From Hyphomicrobiales bacterium (GTDB lineage Bacteria; Pseudomonadota; Alphaproteobacteria; Rhizobiales; Rhizobiaceae), in contig UBWZ01000016.1 in assembly GCA_900469345.1 (NCBI GenBank), positions 62,001-126,000 of the forward strand: a stretch of DNA of 64,000 bases, in the 5' to 3' direction. This document shows positions 47,201 to 58,905 of the stretch, in pieces. The notes beneath the pieces were generated by a model, which searched no databases, was not told where the DNA came from, and saw nothing but the letters and a program-made list of their open reading frames with translations. Every line of letters starts with the position of its first letter. Position 1 is the first letter of the stretch. Position numbers and translations under genes: made by a program.

Positions 47201-47697
47201 TAGCGATGGGCATTACCCGTAGCGTGGATCTCCTGACCATCGGCAATGGACGGCGAGTCACGATCGGAGGCATCGTTCTGGTGCGGCAGCGACCGGGGTC
47301 GGCGAATGGCGTGATCTTCATGACGCTCGAGGACGAGACGGGCGTCGCGAACGCCATTGTCTGGCCAAAGATCTTCGAACACTACAGGCCAGTCGTGATG
47401 GGCGCCCGTCTCGTCAGGATCCGGGGGCGACTGCAAAGTCAGAGCGGCGTAATCCACACCGTCGTCGAACATATCGAGGACATCACCCCCATGTTGGGCC
47501 TATTGCAGAAGGAGGCAAGGCGATTTGCAGCGTCGATTCGCTCGGATGAGGCCCTTCATGGCGGTGGTGGTGGCTCCTGGAGGCCCGAACACCGCCGAGC
47601 CGAGCCAGCCTGGCGAACCCAGCCGATGGACGCGACGGATCCGGAGAGCGAACAGCAGCCGGGCACGGTCATGCCCAAGGGCCGAAACTTCCATTAG
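44260..47697 (+). CDS. dnaE2: Error-prone DNA polymerase DnaE2 (ImuC)
   Basis: C-family polymerase for SOS lesion bypass, 1145 residues. N-terminal PHP domain ([20 protein letters not shown]), palm with catalytic aspartates in [20 protein letters not shown], finger region [20 protein letters not shown], HhH part, and a C-terminal OB fold ([20 protein letters not shown]). ATG overlaps the imuB stop (ATGA). Last gene of the LexA-controlled operon; the C-terminal 50 residues are polar and variable. Confidence 0.97.
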   Translation: MREVPAFFDIGAKTNFSFLEGAARPEEMIVTASVLGLSGLGIADRNSVAGVVRAHNQVCQMQEAFQRHQETGKDKSEEEAIAPCRFQPGARLVFSDATPDVLAYPRNRKGWANLCRLLSRGNLRTEKGSCILEKWDFLEWCDEMMLAVVPDFTRAEDEVYLAFLEAELVEYRKRFRKDIYLALAPTYDGRDAFVLASFAQLAGRSRLPLIATNLPSFSLPDRRSLSDVVCAIREHVTVQEAGFRLAPNGERFIKPASEIARLFHAYPEAVENTGKFFRRLTFSLQEISHNYPDESVAGETVAQTLERLTWEGAAKRYRDGVPDEVREQIGYELELINSLHYAPYFLTVRHIVWHARNVLKILCQGRGSAANSTVCYCLEITEVNPTSTKLLFARFISTARNEPPDIDVDFEHARREDVIQYIYQHYGYRHAGLTAAVTSYRTRMAGREVAKAFGLSEDVQAALSSTVWGWSEDGLSEREAKVAGLDVTDPLTKKVIAHARQLIGFPRHLTQHVGGFLITRDRLDEVVPIMKTAMPGRYMVEWDKDDLDTLHLLKIDVLALGMLTCLKNAFALMEQHYARVESLASLMDKHKDQNVYDMICRADTVGVFQIESRAQMSMLPRLKPREFYDLVIEVAIVRPGPIQGDMVHPYLKRRELRNQGKTIRYEKPELEDVLKRTLGVPLFQEQAMQIAITGAGFPPEKADRLRRSMATFKRSGRVDEFKRDFVEGMLNNGYTQAFAQQCFSQIEGFAEYGFPESHAASFALLVYASCWVKTYYPDIFCAALLNAQPMGFYAPAQLIRDAREHGVTILPVDINLSQWDSTLEEAPFDERAINARHASMRDVINTRHAVRLGFRQIKGLSEKEMLRKLLVHRGAGYRSIYDLWKRSGLAKADIERLADADCFGSLGLSRREALWGVKGLDVKAEAMNATLFDWPASEDLRPETKTTLPAMLPGEEVIEDYRYLSLSLKGHPVSFLRPEFVAMGITRSVDLLTIGNGRRVTIGGIVLVRQRPGSANGVIFMTLEDETGVANAIVWPKIFEHYRPVVMGARLVRIRGRLQSQSGVIHTVVEHIEDITPMLGLLQKEARRFAASIRSDEALHGGGGGSWRPEHRRAEPAWRTQPMDATDPESEQQPGTVMPKGRNFH

Positions 47698-47731
47698 CGC
47701 TTGTCACGCGGAAAAGCTGCCTCTTTTATGG

Positions 47732-47755
47732 ATCAACTCTGCTATCAACTCTGCT
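47732..47755 (+). repeat. 12-bp tandem duplication
   Basis: ATCAACTCTGCT occurs twice with no spacer (47732-47743, 47744-47755), 35 nt after the dnaE2 stop, in the 215-nt gap before bfd. No hairpin or terminator is obvious there. Confidence 0.9.
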
Positions 47756-47912
47756 CGCAGCCTTGCCGTCTGCTGGTAAAGCGATGGCTCGTGATCTTGA
47801 TCCATGCCTCGTCATAAAGCTGTGAACGCCTTGGATCGATTTTTTCTTGACAGAGCTGCCCATCTTTTCCAGAAAGAGGATACTAATGCTCATCTTTCCG
47901 GGCTGAGAGAAA

Positions 47913-48224
47913 ATGCTCGTTTGCAGCTGCAATTACATAACCGACAAGGACATCAGGGATACGATCATCCAGCTCCTCGACGAGGACTGTTGGCAGCTGA
48001 TCGTGCCGTCCAAGGTCTACCATGCCATGGCAAAACGTGGACGCTGCTGCGGTTGCTTTCCCAATGTGGTGGAGCTGATCATTCGCACCACCGAGGAATA
48101 TCACGCCCTGCGACACTCGACGGAAGACGAGCTTGTCGTCTATCTGTCCCGCCTGAAACAATTTCACGAAGAAAACCGGAGGGCGGACATTGAAAGGCGA
48201 CTTAAGGGTCATCGAGCGGCTTAA
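47913..48224 (+). CDS. bfd: Bacterioferritin-associated ferredoxin
   Basis: [2Fe-2S] protein that reduces the haem of bacterioferritin to release stored iron. 103 residues: cluster ligands in MLVCSCN (C4, C6) and [10 protein letters not shown], close to the C-x-C...C-xx-C arrangement. The C-terminal ~40 residues ([17 protein letters not shown]) are a charged extension. It overlaps bfr by 35 nt. Upstream TTGACA (47847) suggests a promoter; I do not see a clear Irr or RirA box. Confidence 0.93.
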   Translation: MLVCSCNYITDKDIRDTIIQLLDEDCWQLIVPSKVYHAMAKRGRCCGCFPNVVELIIRTTEEYHALRHSTEDELVVYLSRLKQFHEENRRADIERRLKGHRAA

Positions 48225-48675
48225 CGAGGCTTTGTTCCTCGAACTGGGTGCCGTCAATCAATATTGGCTGCATTATCGGCTGCTATCCGACTGGGGCTAT
48301 GCCAAGCTCGCCAAGAAGGAGCGCGCCGAGTCCATCGAGGAAATGCAGCATGCAGATCGCCTGATCGATCGGATAATCTTCCTCGACGGGCATCCCAATC
48401 TGCAGACACTTGCGCCGCTGCGCATCGGCCAGACAGTGAAGGAAGTGCTCGAAGCTGACCTTGCCGGCGAATACGATGCACGAACCGCCTACAAGGCGTC
48501 GCGAGACGTCTGTCACGAGGCGGGCGACTACGTGTCCATGAAGCTGTTCGAGCAGTTGCTGGCCGATGAGGAGGGGCATATCGACTTCCTCGAGACGCAA
48601 CTCGCGCTGCTCGGAAAAATCGGCGAGGAGCGCTACGGTCTTCTCAATGCCGAACCAGCCGACTCAGCCGAATAG
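48190..48675 (+). CDS. bfr: Bacterioferritin
   Basis: Haem-containing iron-storage protein, 24-mer. 161 residues from a TTG start at 48190, with GGAGGG upstream; this gives the family start [20 protein letters not shown]. Ferroxidase ligands: E18 region, E51 and H54 ([13 protein letters not shown]), E94 area, [13 protein letters not shown]. Met near 52 fits the haem ligand. The start is inside bfd, so expression is linked to the ferredoxin. A hairpin follows. Confidence 0.95.
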   Translation: MKGDLRVIERLNEALFLELGAVNQYWLHYRLLSDWGYAKLAKKERAESIEEMQHADRLIDRIIFLDGHPNLQTLAPLRIGQTVKEVLEADLAGEYDARTAYKASRDVCHEAGDYVSMKLFEQLLADEEGHIDFLETQLALLGKIGEERYGLLNAEPADSAE

Positions 48676-48752
48676 GCGTCAGACGCCGGGTCCCACGTCG
48701 AAAGTTTCAACGTTCTGAAATGACGCGCTCGGGCCCCCGCGGCTAGTCTCCG

Positions 48753-48775
48753 CCGCCGACAGCAGTCGGCGGTTT
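48753..48775 (+). terminator. Hairpin after bfr, short T tract
   Basis: Perfect 8-bp arms CCGCCGAC and GTCGGCGG around AGCA, then TTT. Seventy-seven nt after the bfr stop and touching the rppH stop codon. The short T tract makes it a modest terminator for the bfr transcript. Confidence 0.6.
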
Positions 48776-49307
48776 AAGACGATGCCGCGAGATGGGAAAA
48801 TTCCGCGACCACCTGATCGTAGACGCCGCGCTTGAACGGCACGATCAGAGCTGGCAGTTCGGCCATCGGCTTCCACTCCCAGGCATCGAATTCCGCCGCG
48901 TGGCCGCCGGGCGGCGGGTTGATGGCGATTTCGCTTTCCTCGCCGTCAAACCTGAACGCAAACCAGCGCTGGGTTTGCCCCCGGTATTTTCCCTTGAGGC
49001 CAATGCCGAGCAGGTGCGCTGGCAAATCATAATTGATCCAGTCCGTCGCCTCTGCCAGCAGGCTCACCGAGCGCATGCCGGTTTCCTCGTATAGCTCCCG
49101 ATAGGCCGCCGGCAGCGCCTCCTCGCCCTTGTCGATGCCGCCCTGGGGCATCTGCCAAAGCTGCGCCGAGCCATCATACTCGCTGTTGCCAGCGGCGATC
49201 CGCCGTCCCGCCCACACGAGGCCATCCCGGTTCAGCACCATGATGCCGACGCACGGGCGATAGGGCAAATCTTCGGCCTTCATCGGCTTTTCGTGCTTCT
49301 TGCTCAC
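48774..49307 (-). CDS. rppH: RNA 5'-pyrophosphohydrolase RppH
   Basis: Nudix hydrolase that removes pyrophosphate from mRNA 5' ends, starting RNase E-type decay. 177 residues from a GTG at 49307, seven nt after GGAG and overlapping the upstream deacetylase stop (GTGA). The Nudix box [20 protein letters not shown] plus TG is intact; [20 protein letters not shown] precedes it. Last gene of the envC-ctpA-deacetylase-rppH run. Confidence 0.94.
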   Translation of the reverse strand: MSKKHEKPMKAEDLPYRPCVGIMVLNRDGLVWAGRRIAAGNSEYDGSAQLWQMPQGGIDKGEEALPAAYRELYEETGMRSVSLLAEATDWINYDLPAHLLGIGLKGKYRGQTQRWFAFRFDGEESEIAINPPPGGHAAEFDAWEWKPMAELPALIVPFKRGVYDQVVAEFSHLAASS

Positions 49308-50518
49308 TTCAGATCTCCGGTTTGGACGGTTTCGCTTTCGCGTGCGAGCGCGGCGACCCCGACAATCTCGATACCCCTCTGGGTGGCCTCGTCGCTCCAC
49401 TGCCGGATTGCCTGGATGCTCTCGTCGAAGGCCGAGGCTACACCGATGGCGACCCCTTTGCGGCTGGCAATGCGCTCAAGCTCATCCAGCTTCTTCAGGA
49501 TGGCGTCGTTCTGCAACTGTCCATCAAGGGTCAAATCGGCGAAGGCATGCGGCAGGTTCAGCGCCTTGGATACCGTCCCGCTCTTGGATTGTGCAGACGT
49601 CGCGTCATCGAGGAAGAGCAGGCCGCGCTTGCTCAGGTCTCGCAGCACAGGCTCCAAGGCCTTCACGTCAGCGAGGTAACGGCCACCCTGATAGTTCATG
49701 ATGCCGGTATAGTTGGTGATGCGGCCCATAGCCTCATGGAGGCGCGTCAGATTCTCCTTTGCCGAGGCGCCAGCCAAAAGCATGCCGGGAGCCGAATCGT
49801 CGGGCCGATAGTCGTAAGGCTCAAAGGGCACCTGCAGCAGGATCTCGTGGCCATTGCGGCGCGCCTCCTGCATCCAGCGCTGCAGACTGTTTCCGCTTGC
49901 TGCAAAGGCGAGCGTCACGGAAGCCGGCAGTTGCTGGATGGCATTCTGCGTTCCCGTCTGGCTGAGCCCAAGGCCACCCACGACGATCGCGATGCGGGTG
50001 CCGAGGGCGCCGGACCATGGGCGGGCATATTGATCCATCGGCCGCGATCCATCGGCCGACATGACCGGAAGCCGCCCCTGCTGCGTGTCCTCGAGCAGAG
50101 CCTCGTTGGGCTGCGCCGCGACGCGCGGATCCTGGCCGATGCGCTGAGCGTCGATCAGGACAGGACCGCCGTTGTTTCGGTCACGTGGGGTGTATTTGGT
50201 CACGACGGAGCCGTCGTCCGTGAGCGTCCGCTCGACAGTTGCACCAGAATTGGGATTGGACAGGGGCATGCCGGCGTCGGGGGATATCGAGGTACCGGAT
50301 TGCGGGGATGCTGCTGCCGGCTGACCAGACAGTGGGGATTGCATCGCAACCGATGAACTCTGCCGCAGCGCCCTATCCGGCTGCATGGTGTAGATCGATA
50401 GGCTCGCAATGGCCACAAAGCTGGCCACGCCAAGCACGGCGCCGGATCGCCAGCGTTTCAATCTCTGGCGCGCCGCCGGCCGGTCCCGTCCGAGAGGTGC
50501 GCGCAGATCGGTGCTCAA
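49304..50518 (-). CDS. Divergent polysaccharide deacetylase-family protein
   Basis: 404 residues from TTG 50518. A single membrane helix (about residues 26-46, [19 protein letters not shown]) anchors a Ser/Pro-rich linker and a periplasmic domain of the divergent polysaccharide deacetylase type (DUF610): [55 protein letters not shown]. Members commonly follow envC-ctpA, suggesting peptidoglycan or cell-wall work, but activity is unproven. The ribosome site is weak. Overlaps rppH by 4 nt. Confidence 0.85.
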   Translation of the reverse strand: MSTDLRAPLGRDRPAARQRLKRWRSGAVLGVASFVAIASLSIYTMQPDRALRQSSSVAMQSPLSGQPAAASPQSGTSISPDAGMPLSNPNSGATVERTLTDDGSVVTKYTPRDRNNGGPVLIDAQRIGQDPRVAAQPNEALLEDTQQGRLPVMSADGSRPMDQYARPWSGALGTRIAIVVGGLGLSQTGTQNAIQQLPASVTLAFAASGNSLQRWMQEARRNGHEILLQVPFEPYDYRPDDSAPGMLLAGASAKENLTRLHEAMGRITNYTGIMNYQGGRYLADVKALEPVLRDLSKRGLLFLDDATSAQSKSGTVSKALNLPHAFADLTLDGQLQNDAILKKLDELERIASRKGVAIGVASAFDESIQAIRQWSDEATQRGIEIVGVAALARESETVQTGDLK

Positions 50519-50594
50519 AATGCGTTCCGGTTTAGGTTGTCACGATCGGGGCAGGGAAGAGGCACGACGAGCGCGCCTCCTTCGAAATTGCGGC

Positions 50595-51926
50595 TTACTT
50601 CTTGGCGGCCGACGCGGCCTTGTCCGGGCTGGCCGGGAAGGACGGATCCGTCTTTACGCCACGGAAGAGGTCCAGCGCATAGTTTAGCTGGATATCATCC
50701 TTTGCTTCCGGCGGCACATAAGCCGTCGAGCCGGAGCCTTCGTCCGTTTCCGCGGCGCCCTGGATGTGGCCCTTGAGGCTGGATTCGCCCTCGGCCTTTA
50801 CCTTGCCCTGCAGCTCCGCCGGCAGCGGCTGCTCAACCTTGATGTCGGGGTTGATGCCAGTGCCCTGGATCGACTTGCCCGAGGGTGTGTAATAAAGCGC
50901 CGTCGTCAGGCGCAGCGCGCCAGCCTCACCCAGCGGAATGATCGTCTGGACGGAGCCCTTGCCGAACGACCGCGTACCGACAACCGTCGCCCGCTTCAGA
51001 TCCTGGAGGGCGCCCGCCACGATTTCCGAAGCGGAGGCGGAGCCACCGTTGACGAGAACGATCACCGGCTTGCCATCCGTCAGGTCGCCCGGTCCGGCGT
51101 TGAAGCGGCGGGTTTCCTCCGGGTTGCGGCCGCGGGTCGATACGACCTCGCCACGCTCCAGGAAGGCGTCCGACACGTTGATCGCCTGGTCGAGAAGGCC
51201 ACCCGGGTTGAGGCGCAGGTCGAGGACATAGCCCTTGAGCTTGTCCGCCGGAACTTCGGCCTTGATCTTCTTGATCGCCTTTTCCAGGTCGTCGAAAGTC
51301 TTTTCCGTGAAGGAGATCACACGGAGATATCCGACGTCCCCGCCTTCGACGCGCGACTTCACAGCCCGCACAGCGATCACGTCACGAACAACCGTCACCT
51401 CGATCGGCTTGTCGGCGCCCTGGCGGATCACCGTCAGCTTGATCGGCGTGTTGACCGGACCACGCATCTTTTCGACAGCATCTTCGAGCTTCAGGCCGCG
51501 GACGGCCTGGCCGTCGATTTCGGAAATGAAATCGCCTGCGAGAATGCCGGCCTTGGCAGCGGGCGTGTCATCGATCGGCGTGATGACCTTGACCAGTTCG
51601 TTTTCCATGGTCACTTCGATGCCGAGACCGCCGAACTCCCCACGCGTCTGCGTGCGCATGTCCTCGGCGTCCTTGGAGTTCATGAAGCTGGAATGCGGGT
51701 CGAGCGAGGTCAGCATGCCGTTGATGGCATTTTCCACCAGCTTCTCTTCATCCGGCGGCGTCACGTACTGGGCGCGAACCCGCTCGAACACATCACCGAA
51801 GATCGACAGCTCTTTGTAGGTCGACGCGCCGGCCGCCTGTGCCGGTACGCCGGCCGAATAAATCACGCTCATCGCCGTGGCGCCCATCAGTGCACCCACG
51901 ATGACAAGAGAAGCCCTACGAATCAT
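50595..51926 (-). CDS. ctpA: C-terminal processing protease CtpA (S41)
   Basis: Periplasmic serine protease that trims C-termini of cell-wall and outer-membrane proteins. 443 residues from ATG 51926 (GAAGGG upstream): signal peptide ending at VPAQA; PDZ domain (FGGLGIEVTMENELVKVITP); catalytic serine in NGGSASASEIVAGALQ near 297 and lysine in SFGKGSVQTI near 320. The C-terminal 50 residues are polar. Its start overlaps the end of the EnvC-like gene by 11 nt, a conserved pairing. Confidence 0.95.
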   Translation of the reverse strand: MIRRASLVIVGALMGATAMSVIYSAGVPAQAAGASTYKELSIFGDVFERVRAQYVTPPDEEKLVENAINGMLTSLDPHSSFMNSKDAEDMRTQTRGEFGGLGIEVTMENELVKVITPIDDTPAAKAGILAGDFISEIDGQAVRGLKLEDAVEKMRGPVNTPIKLTVIRQGADKPIEVTVVRDVIAVRAVKSRVEGGDVGYLRVISFTEKTFDDLEKAIKKIKAEVPADKLKGYVLDLRLNPGGLLDQAINVSDAFLERGEVVSTRGRNPEETRRFNAGPGDLTDGKPVIVLVNGGSASASEIVAGALQDLKRATVVGTRSFGKGSVQTIIPLGEAGALRLTTALYYTPSGKSIQGTGINPDIKVEQPLPAELQGKVKAEGESSLKGHIQGAAETDEGSGSTAYVPPEAKDDIQLNYALDLFRGVKTDPSFPASPDKAASAAKK

Positions 51927-53325
51927 TTCGTGCCCTTCCAGTTTCTTTCGCGGTCCACCATGGCTTGGAATCAACCGGGGTGCCGTCTTTTCGGAATTCA
52001 ATGTAAAGCGTCGGACGATCCGTTTCCAGCGCCAACGCAGTCGCGCTTGCTACTCTTTTATCACCCATCACGGCAATCGGCTCGCCCGCAAACACGAACT
52101 TGCCCTGCCGCGCGTTCACCCTGTCCATTCCGGTCAGGACGACATGGTATCCATCGCCGGCATTGAGGATGATCATCTGTCCGTAGCTTCTGAAAGCACC
52201 GGCGAAGACCACAAGTCCATCGGCCGGCGCCGTCACGACCGCCCCCGAACTGGTCGCAATGGTCATCCCCCTTGCGGGGTGTCCCGTGCCGTCGGCATCA
52301 CCAAACCACCGTACGACATCGCCAGCAATGGGAAGGTCCAGCTTTTGCTTGAGGCTCGAAAACGCGTATGCGGGCGCAATGCGGTTTTTGTCAGGCACGC
52401 CGTTTTCGGCCAATTGCCGGGCCTTTTCCCGCTCGGCTTCGGACAGAAGCTTCTGCCGCTCTTCCTCGGCCCGGGCGCGATCGATGCCTTCGCGCACCGA
52501 CGCGATCTGGCCCTCGAGCGTCTGGATCAGATCCTGAAGCGAAGTCGATCGGCTGGCAAGTTCTGACGACCGTGCCTGTTCGGCCTGCAGATCGTGAAGG
52601 TTCTGATTGCTGAGCTTGTCGTTTTCGGCGAGTAGCAGGTTCATCCGCCGCTCTTCCTCGAGACTTTCTGCAATCGTCGTCGTGACCGTATTCTTCTCCT
52701 GCAGCGCCGCCGCCTGGAGGCTGGTCAAGGACTGCAAGTCGGCGACGAGCCTGTCGGCTTCCGAGCGCATCCCGGGCACGACTGCGCCAAGCAGGATGGC
52801 GCTGCGCACCGACCCTAGCGCGTCCTCCGGCGTGACGAGGAGCGCCGGGGGCGGATTGCGCCCCATGCGCTCGAGTGCGGCCAGCACCTCGGCCAGCACG
52901 GCGCGCCTCCCGCGCAGAGAGGTGCGGATCGTGTCCTCGCGGACCTTGAGCTTCGCCAGGGTTTCCTCGCTTTTCAGAATCTTGTTCTGGAGGTCCTTGC
53001 GACGAGCGGCCGATTCGATCAGCGCCTGGCGGACATCCGCGGTGTTCTTCTTGATCGAGGCGATGGTCTGCTGGATGGACGCAATCTTGTCGGTCGAGAG
53101 CTGCATCGTCTTGGCGAGCACTTCGAGCTCGCCGCGGGTCTCATTGCGCTTGCTCTGGAGGTCGGCGGTTGGATCGACCGAAGGCGAGGACGGCGCAGCT
53201 TGAGCCGCGGGTGGGGCATCCTGTGCCCATGCGACAGGTCCGCCTGACCAGGAAAGCGCACAGGACGACAGCGCCGCGACATACAGCAGCGTCCTTCCCG
53301 CCCAGCTCCGTCTTCCAGTTGTCAT
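51916..53325 (-). CDS. EnvC-like murein hydrolase activator with degenerate LytM domain
   Basis: 469 residues: signal peptide to about AWAQDAP, a long coiled coil (roughly 55-290) and a C-terminal M23/LytM fold (about 345-460). The zinc-ligand positions of active M23 enzymes are not kept: the HxGxD block reads ARGMTIATSSGAVV. This resembles E. coli EnvC, which activates amidases rather than cutting itself. It precedes ctpA with an 11-nt overlap. The partner amidase is not in the window. Confidence 0.88.
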   Translation of the reverse strand: MTTGRRSWAGRTLLYVAALSSCALSWSGGPVAWAQDAPPAAQAAPSSPSVDPTADLQSKRNETRGELEVLAKTMQLSTDKIASIQQTIASIKKNTADVRQALIESAARRKDLQNKILKSEETLAKLKVREDTIRTSLRGRRAVLAEVLAALERMGRNPPPALLVTPEDALGSVRSAILLGAVVPGMRSEADRLVADLQSLTSLQAAALQEKNTVTTTIAESLEEERRMNLLLAENDKLSNQNLHDLQAEQARSSELASRSTSLQDLIQTLEGQIASVREGIDRARAEEERQKLLSEAEREKARQLAENGVPDKNRIAPAYAFSSLKQKLDLPIAGDVVRWFGDADGTGHPARGMTIATSSGAVVTAPADGLVVFAGAFRSYGQMIILNAGDGYHVVLTGMDRVNARQGKFVFAGEPIAVMGDKRVASATALALETDRPTLYIEFRKDGTPVDSKPWWTAKETGRARNDS

Positions 53326-53419
53326 CCCCGTCCCGTCACCTGCCGGATCCCACGAAATTTATGCTGATTTGCCGGCCGAAGCCAGGAACAACATCGTGTT
53401 CATTGGTTAACGAAGGGTT

Positions 53420-53902
53420 TCAGACCCTGTGATAAGGATGTCCGGACAAGATGGTTACCGCGCGGTAGAGCTGCTCGGCAATCAGAATGCGAACAAGCTG
53501 GTGCGGCCAGGTCATCGATCCGAGGTTGAGCGTCAGGTCGGCGCGCTTGCGCAACTCCGGGTCCAGCCCGTCGGCGCCGCCGATGGCAATCATCACATCC
53601 CGCTTGCCGCCATCGCGTTGACGGCCAAGCAGGTCGGCAAAGGCTTCGCTGTCAATCGCCTTACCCCGCTCCTCGAGCAGGATCAGCACCGCGCCTTCCG
53701 GAAGGGCCTTTTCGAGCGCGGCCGCTTCTTCCCTTTTGCGCGTCTCGGAACTGGATGCGCGGCTCTCGGAGACCTCTGTCATTCGCGCCAGTTCCAGCCC
53801 GATGGCCGGGCCTGCCTTTGCGAACCGATCCAGGTAACGGGAAGCAAGCTCCTTTTCGGGGCCGGTTTTGAGCCGTCCCACGGCAAAAAGGCTTATTCGC
53901 AT
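53420..53902 (-). CDS. rlmH: 23S rRNA pseudouridine1915-N3-methyltransferase RlmH
   Basis: SPOUT-class methyltransferase acting on 70S ribosomes. 160 residues; MRISLFAVGRLKTGPEKELA, VMIAIGGADGLDPELRKRAD and LGSMTWPHQLVRILIAEQLY with terminal GHPYHRV are the family blocks. It follows rsfS by 104 nt in the same ribosome-linked group. A GATGTC/GACATC hairpin (53980-54004) lies in the gap to rsfS. Confidence 0.96.
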   Translation of the reverse strand: MRISLFAVGRLKTGPEKELASRYLDRFAKAGPAIGLELARMTEVSESRASSSETRKREEAAALEKALPEGAVLILLEERGKAIDSEAFADLLGRQRDGGKRDVMIAIGGADGLDPELRKRADLTLNLGSMTWPHQLVRILIAEQLYRAVTILSGHPYHRV

Positions 53903-54006
53903 CTATTTGGCCCGCCCATTTCGCGCCGCAGATCACAGCCGGCGGAATCAAGCCGCCGTGCCCAGATCTGCCATGCTGTCGATGTCAGGCCAGGCCCGAC
54001 ATCGCG

Positions 54007-54456
54007 TCAATGCAATACAGTGCCCTCGTCGATTTCCGGCGCTGCCCACATCTTCTCGAGATTGTAGACTTCGCGGATCTCCGGGCGGAAGACGTGAACG
54101 ATGATGTCACCAGCATCGATCAGCACCCAGTCGCCGTTCTCAAGGCCTTCGACACGGGCATTGCCCAGTCCGTCGTCCTTCATATCGGAAACCAGATGAT
54201 CGCAGATTGCCATCACGTGACGGCTCGATCGCCCGCTGACAACGACCATGTAGTCGCCCAGCGCCGATTTCCCGGCAATGTTGATGGTGACGATATCTTC
54301 GGCTTTGGAATCCTCGAGGCTTGCGAGGACCAGATCTAGAGCGCGGGCGGCAGCATCAGCGCCACGTTCCATGCTCTGCGGGACGACGGAAACCGACCGT
54401 CCCTTGGCGTGTACTGTTGTCAGAGTTTTCCCTTTCTTCCAAGGTAACAGCAACAT
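54007..54456 (-). CDS. rsfS: Ribosome silencing factor RsfS
   Basis: Binds L14 and blocks subunit joining in slow growth. 149 residues if the ATG at 54456 is used; the conserved part begins about residue 17 (VHAKGRSVSVVPQSMERG), so initiation may be further in. DUF143 motifs: LASLEDSKAEDIVTINIAGK, DYMVVVSGRSSRHVMAICDH and DWVLIDAGDIIVHVFRPEIR. Ribosome-binding sites are weak for every candidate. Located between nadD and rlmH, the usual arrangement. Confidence 0.93.
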   Translation of the reverse strand: MLLLPWKKGKTLTTVHAKGRSVSVVPQSMERGADAAARALDLVLASLEDSKAEDIVTINIAGKSALGDYMVVVSGRSSRHVMAICDHLVSDMKDDGLGNARVEGLENGDWVLIDAGDIIVHVFRPEIREVYNLEKMWAAPEIDEGTVLH

Positions 54457-54558
54457 GCACTCGAAAGCGAATCCGCTTCGCCTGCGGGTCGCACAATTAA
54501 GGTGGCATCGATTTGCGCATCTTTCAAGACAGCCACAGATGACCCGCGGCCGTCGCAA

Positions 54559-55188
54559 TCAGCGCCGAGGGGACTGCAAGGCCCGCAAAGCGGTGGAACT
54601 CAGTGTCGACCGGGGGCCGTGGATAAAGGTCCATGCCGGGGCATGCTTGTTCCACAAGACAGCTGCATCGTCCTCGTCAACCCGGTAATTGGCAAGCGCT
54701 CGGGCCATCTTCGACGAAAGAAAAGAAAGAGTTGCACCCGGCCGGTCAATGACGGCGATCGGAAAGGTGGCGGCGATCTCGCGCCATTTCTGCCAGAGGT
54801 GAAAGCTCCTGAGGCTGTCGGCTCCCATGATCCAAACGAAGTGGACATGCGGATTGCGGGCCTTCACATAGGCAAGCGTCTCGGCCGTATAGGAGGTGCC
54901 CAACGCCTTTTCGAATGCGGTAACCTTGACCCTGGGGTCATGGATGAGCCGCTCGCTCATAGCGATTCGCTCCGACAGAGGGGCAAGCTCGCTGCGACTC
55001 TTCAAAGGGTTGCCGGGCGTCACCATCCACCACAGCTGGTCGAGGCCCAGGCGCCGGATCGCGATCTCCGAAACGAGCACGTGCCCTGCATGCGGTGGAT
55101 TGAAAGAACCACCGAACAAGCCGACGGCCATTCCGCGCTCCGTATGCGGCATGGACTGGTAACGGGCCCCGATGAAATCGCTGGACAC
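54559..55188 (-). CDS. nadD: Nicotinate-nucleotide adenylyltransferase NadD
   Basis: Makes nicotinic acid adenine dinucleotide in NAD synthesis. 209 residues from GTG 55188; ATG 55152 (MPHTERGM) is an equally plausible start. Nucleotidyltransferase motif GLFGGSFNPPHAGHVLVSEI, WWMVTPGNPLK, and STLSSTALR near the C-terminus are present. Six nt downstream of proA, 102 nt upstream of rsfS. Confidence 0.95.
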   Translation of the reverse strand: MSSDFIGARYQSMPHTERGMAVGLFGGSFNPPHAGHVLVSEIAIRRLGLDQLWWMVTPGNPLKSRSELAPLSERIAMSERLIHDPRVKVTAFEKALGTSYTAETLAYVKARNPHVHFVWIMGADSLRSFHLWQKWREIAATFPIAVIDRPGATLSFLSSKMARALANYRVDEDDAAVLWNKHAPAWTFIHGPRSTLSSTALRALQSPRR

Positions 55189-55194
55189 GTTCGA

Positions 55195-56470
55195 TCAGGG
55201 CCGAATTTGCCCGGTGCCATGCACGCGGTACTTGAAGGATGTCAGCTGCTCCAGCCCGACGGGGCCGCGTGCATGCATTTTTCCGGTCGCGATGCCGATC
55301 TCGCCACCCATGCCGAATTCACCGCCGTCGGCGAACTGTGTCGATGCGTTGTGGAGCAGGATCGCCGAGTCGATCTCGTTGAAGAAGCGGGCAACAACCT
55401 CAGCGTCCTCCGCGACCAAAGCCTCCGTGTGGCTGGACGAGTAGGTATTGATGTGCCGGATGGCGCCCGAAATCCCATCCACGATCGCAACTGAAATGAT
55501 CGCATCGAGATATTCTGTCCGCCAGTCCTCCTCGGTCGCCGGCTTCAACCCCGGGCATATCTTAAGAACAGCGGCCGAAGCCCGGATTTCGCAGCCAGCC
55601 TCGGTCAGCGCTTCCAGGATCGGCGCCAGATGGCTGCCGATGGCGGCGCTGTCGACCAAAAGGGTCTCGGCGGCACCGCAGATACCGGTCCTGCGCATCT
55701 TCGCGTTGACGACAATACGGCGGGCCATGTCGAGATCCGCAGAGCCATCCACGTAGATATGGCAGATGCCCTCCAGATGCGCGAAGACAGGAACCCTTGC
55801 CTCCCTCTGAACCCGCGCCACGAGGCTCTTGCCGCCGCGCGGGACGATCACGTCGATTGTGCCGTCCAGACCCGAGAGCATGGCACCGACTGCCGCGCGG
55901 TCCGCCGTCGGAACGATCTGGATCGCATGCTCCGGCAGTCCCGCCGCCTTGAGCCCGGCGCGCAGGCTCCGTGTGATCGCCTGCGATGAATTGAGCGAGT
56001 CCGAGCCGCCGCGCAGGATCACGGCATTGCCGGCCTTGAGGCAGAGCGCACCCGCATCGGCCGTCACATTGGGCCGGCTTTCATAGATCACGCCGATCAC
56101 GCCGAGAGGGGTGCGCACCCGTTCGATCTGCAAGCCGTTCGGCCTGTCCCAGGCAGCGATCACGGCGCCTACCGGATCCGGGAAGTCCGCGATCTCGCGG
56201 AGAGCGGCGGCCATCGCCTCGATGCCGCTATCCGTCAGCGTCAAGCGATCGATGAAAGAGGGAAGCAGATCCTTACCCTGCGCATTGCGGAGATCCATGG
56301 CATTGGCCGACAGGATGTCCTGCTTGCTGGCAAGGATGGCATCGGCCATCGCCTTCAGCGCCACGCTTTTTGCGTCGGCAGAGGCGATCGACAGCTCAAG
56401 CGACGCTGCTTTCGCGTTGCGGCCAATCGCAGCCATGATGGCGTCGACATCGTCGACGGGCGAAACCGTA

Positions 56471-56478
<8 letters not shown>
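55195..56478 (-). CDS. proA: Gamma-glutamyl phosphate reductase
   Basis: Second enzyme of proline synthesis; NADPH-dependent reduction to glutamate-5-semialdehyde. 427 residues from ATG 56478, overlapping the proB stop by 8 nt. Aldehyde-dehydrogenase fold: [34 protein letters not shown], catalytic Cys in [15 protein letters not shown], and [11 protein letters not shown]. The proB-proA order with overlap implies one transcript with obgE. Confidence 0.97.
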
Positions 56479-58761
<2,283 letters not shown>

Positions 58762-58870
58762 CTAAGGTTTCGATATCGCCCGTCGTGGCGCAGGTCAAAG
58801 ACTATCATCAAACCGGTCCGCTATTACATCCCGGGCGGCATTGCCAGGCGGGGTAGTTTCCAGGAATGCC

Positions 58871-58897
58871 GGACCGGCAGGGCGAACCTGCCGGTCC
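58871..58897. repeat. Perfect 11-bp inverted repeat downstream of the second GNAT
   Basis: Arms GGACCGGCAGG and CCTGCCGGTCC around GCGAA, 8 nt after the GNAT stop on the minus strand. No T run follows on either side, so it is a 3'-end hairpin or Rho-associated structure rather than a classic terminator. The remaining 58708-58870 stretch before obgE holds no gene I can see. Confidence 0.75.
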
Positions 58898-58905
58898 CAT
58901 GATCG

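Noticed and set aside
47804-48193. 129-codon frame overlapping bfd
   Set aside because: Out of frame with bfd and bfr, composition unlike a real protein, no family.
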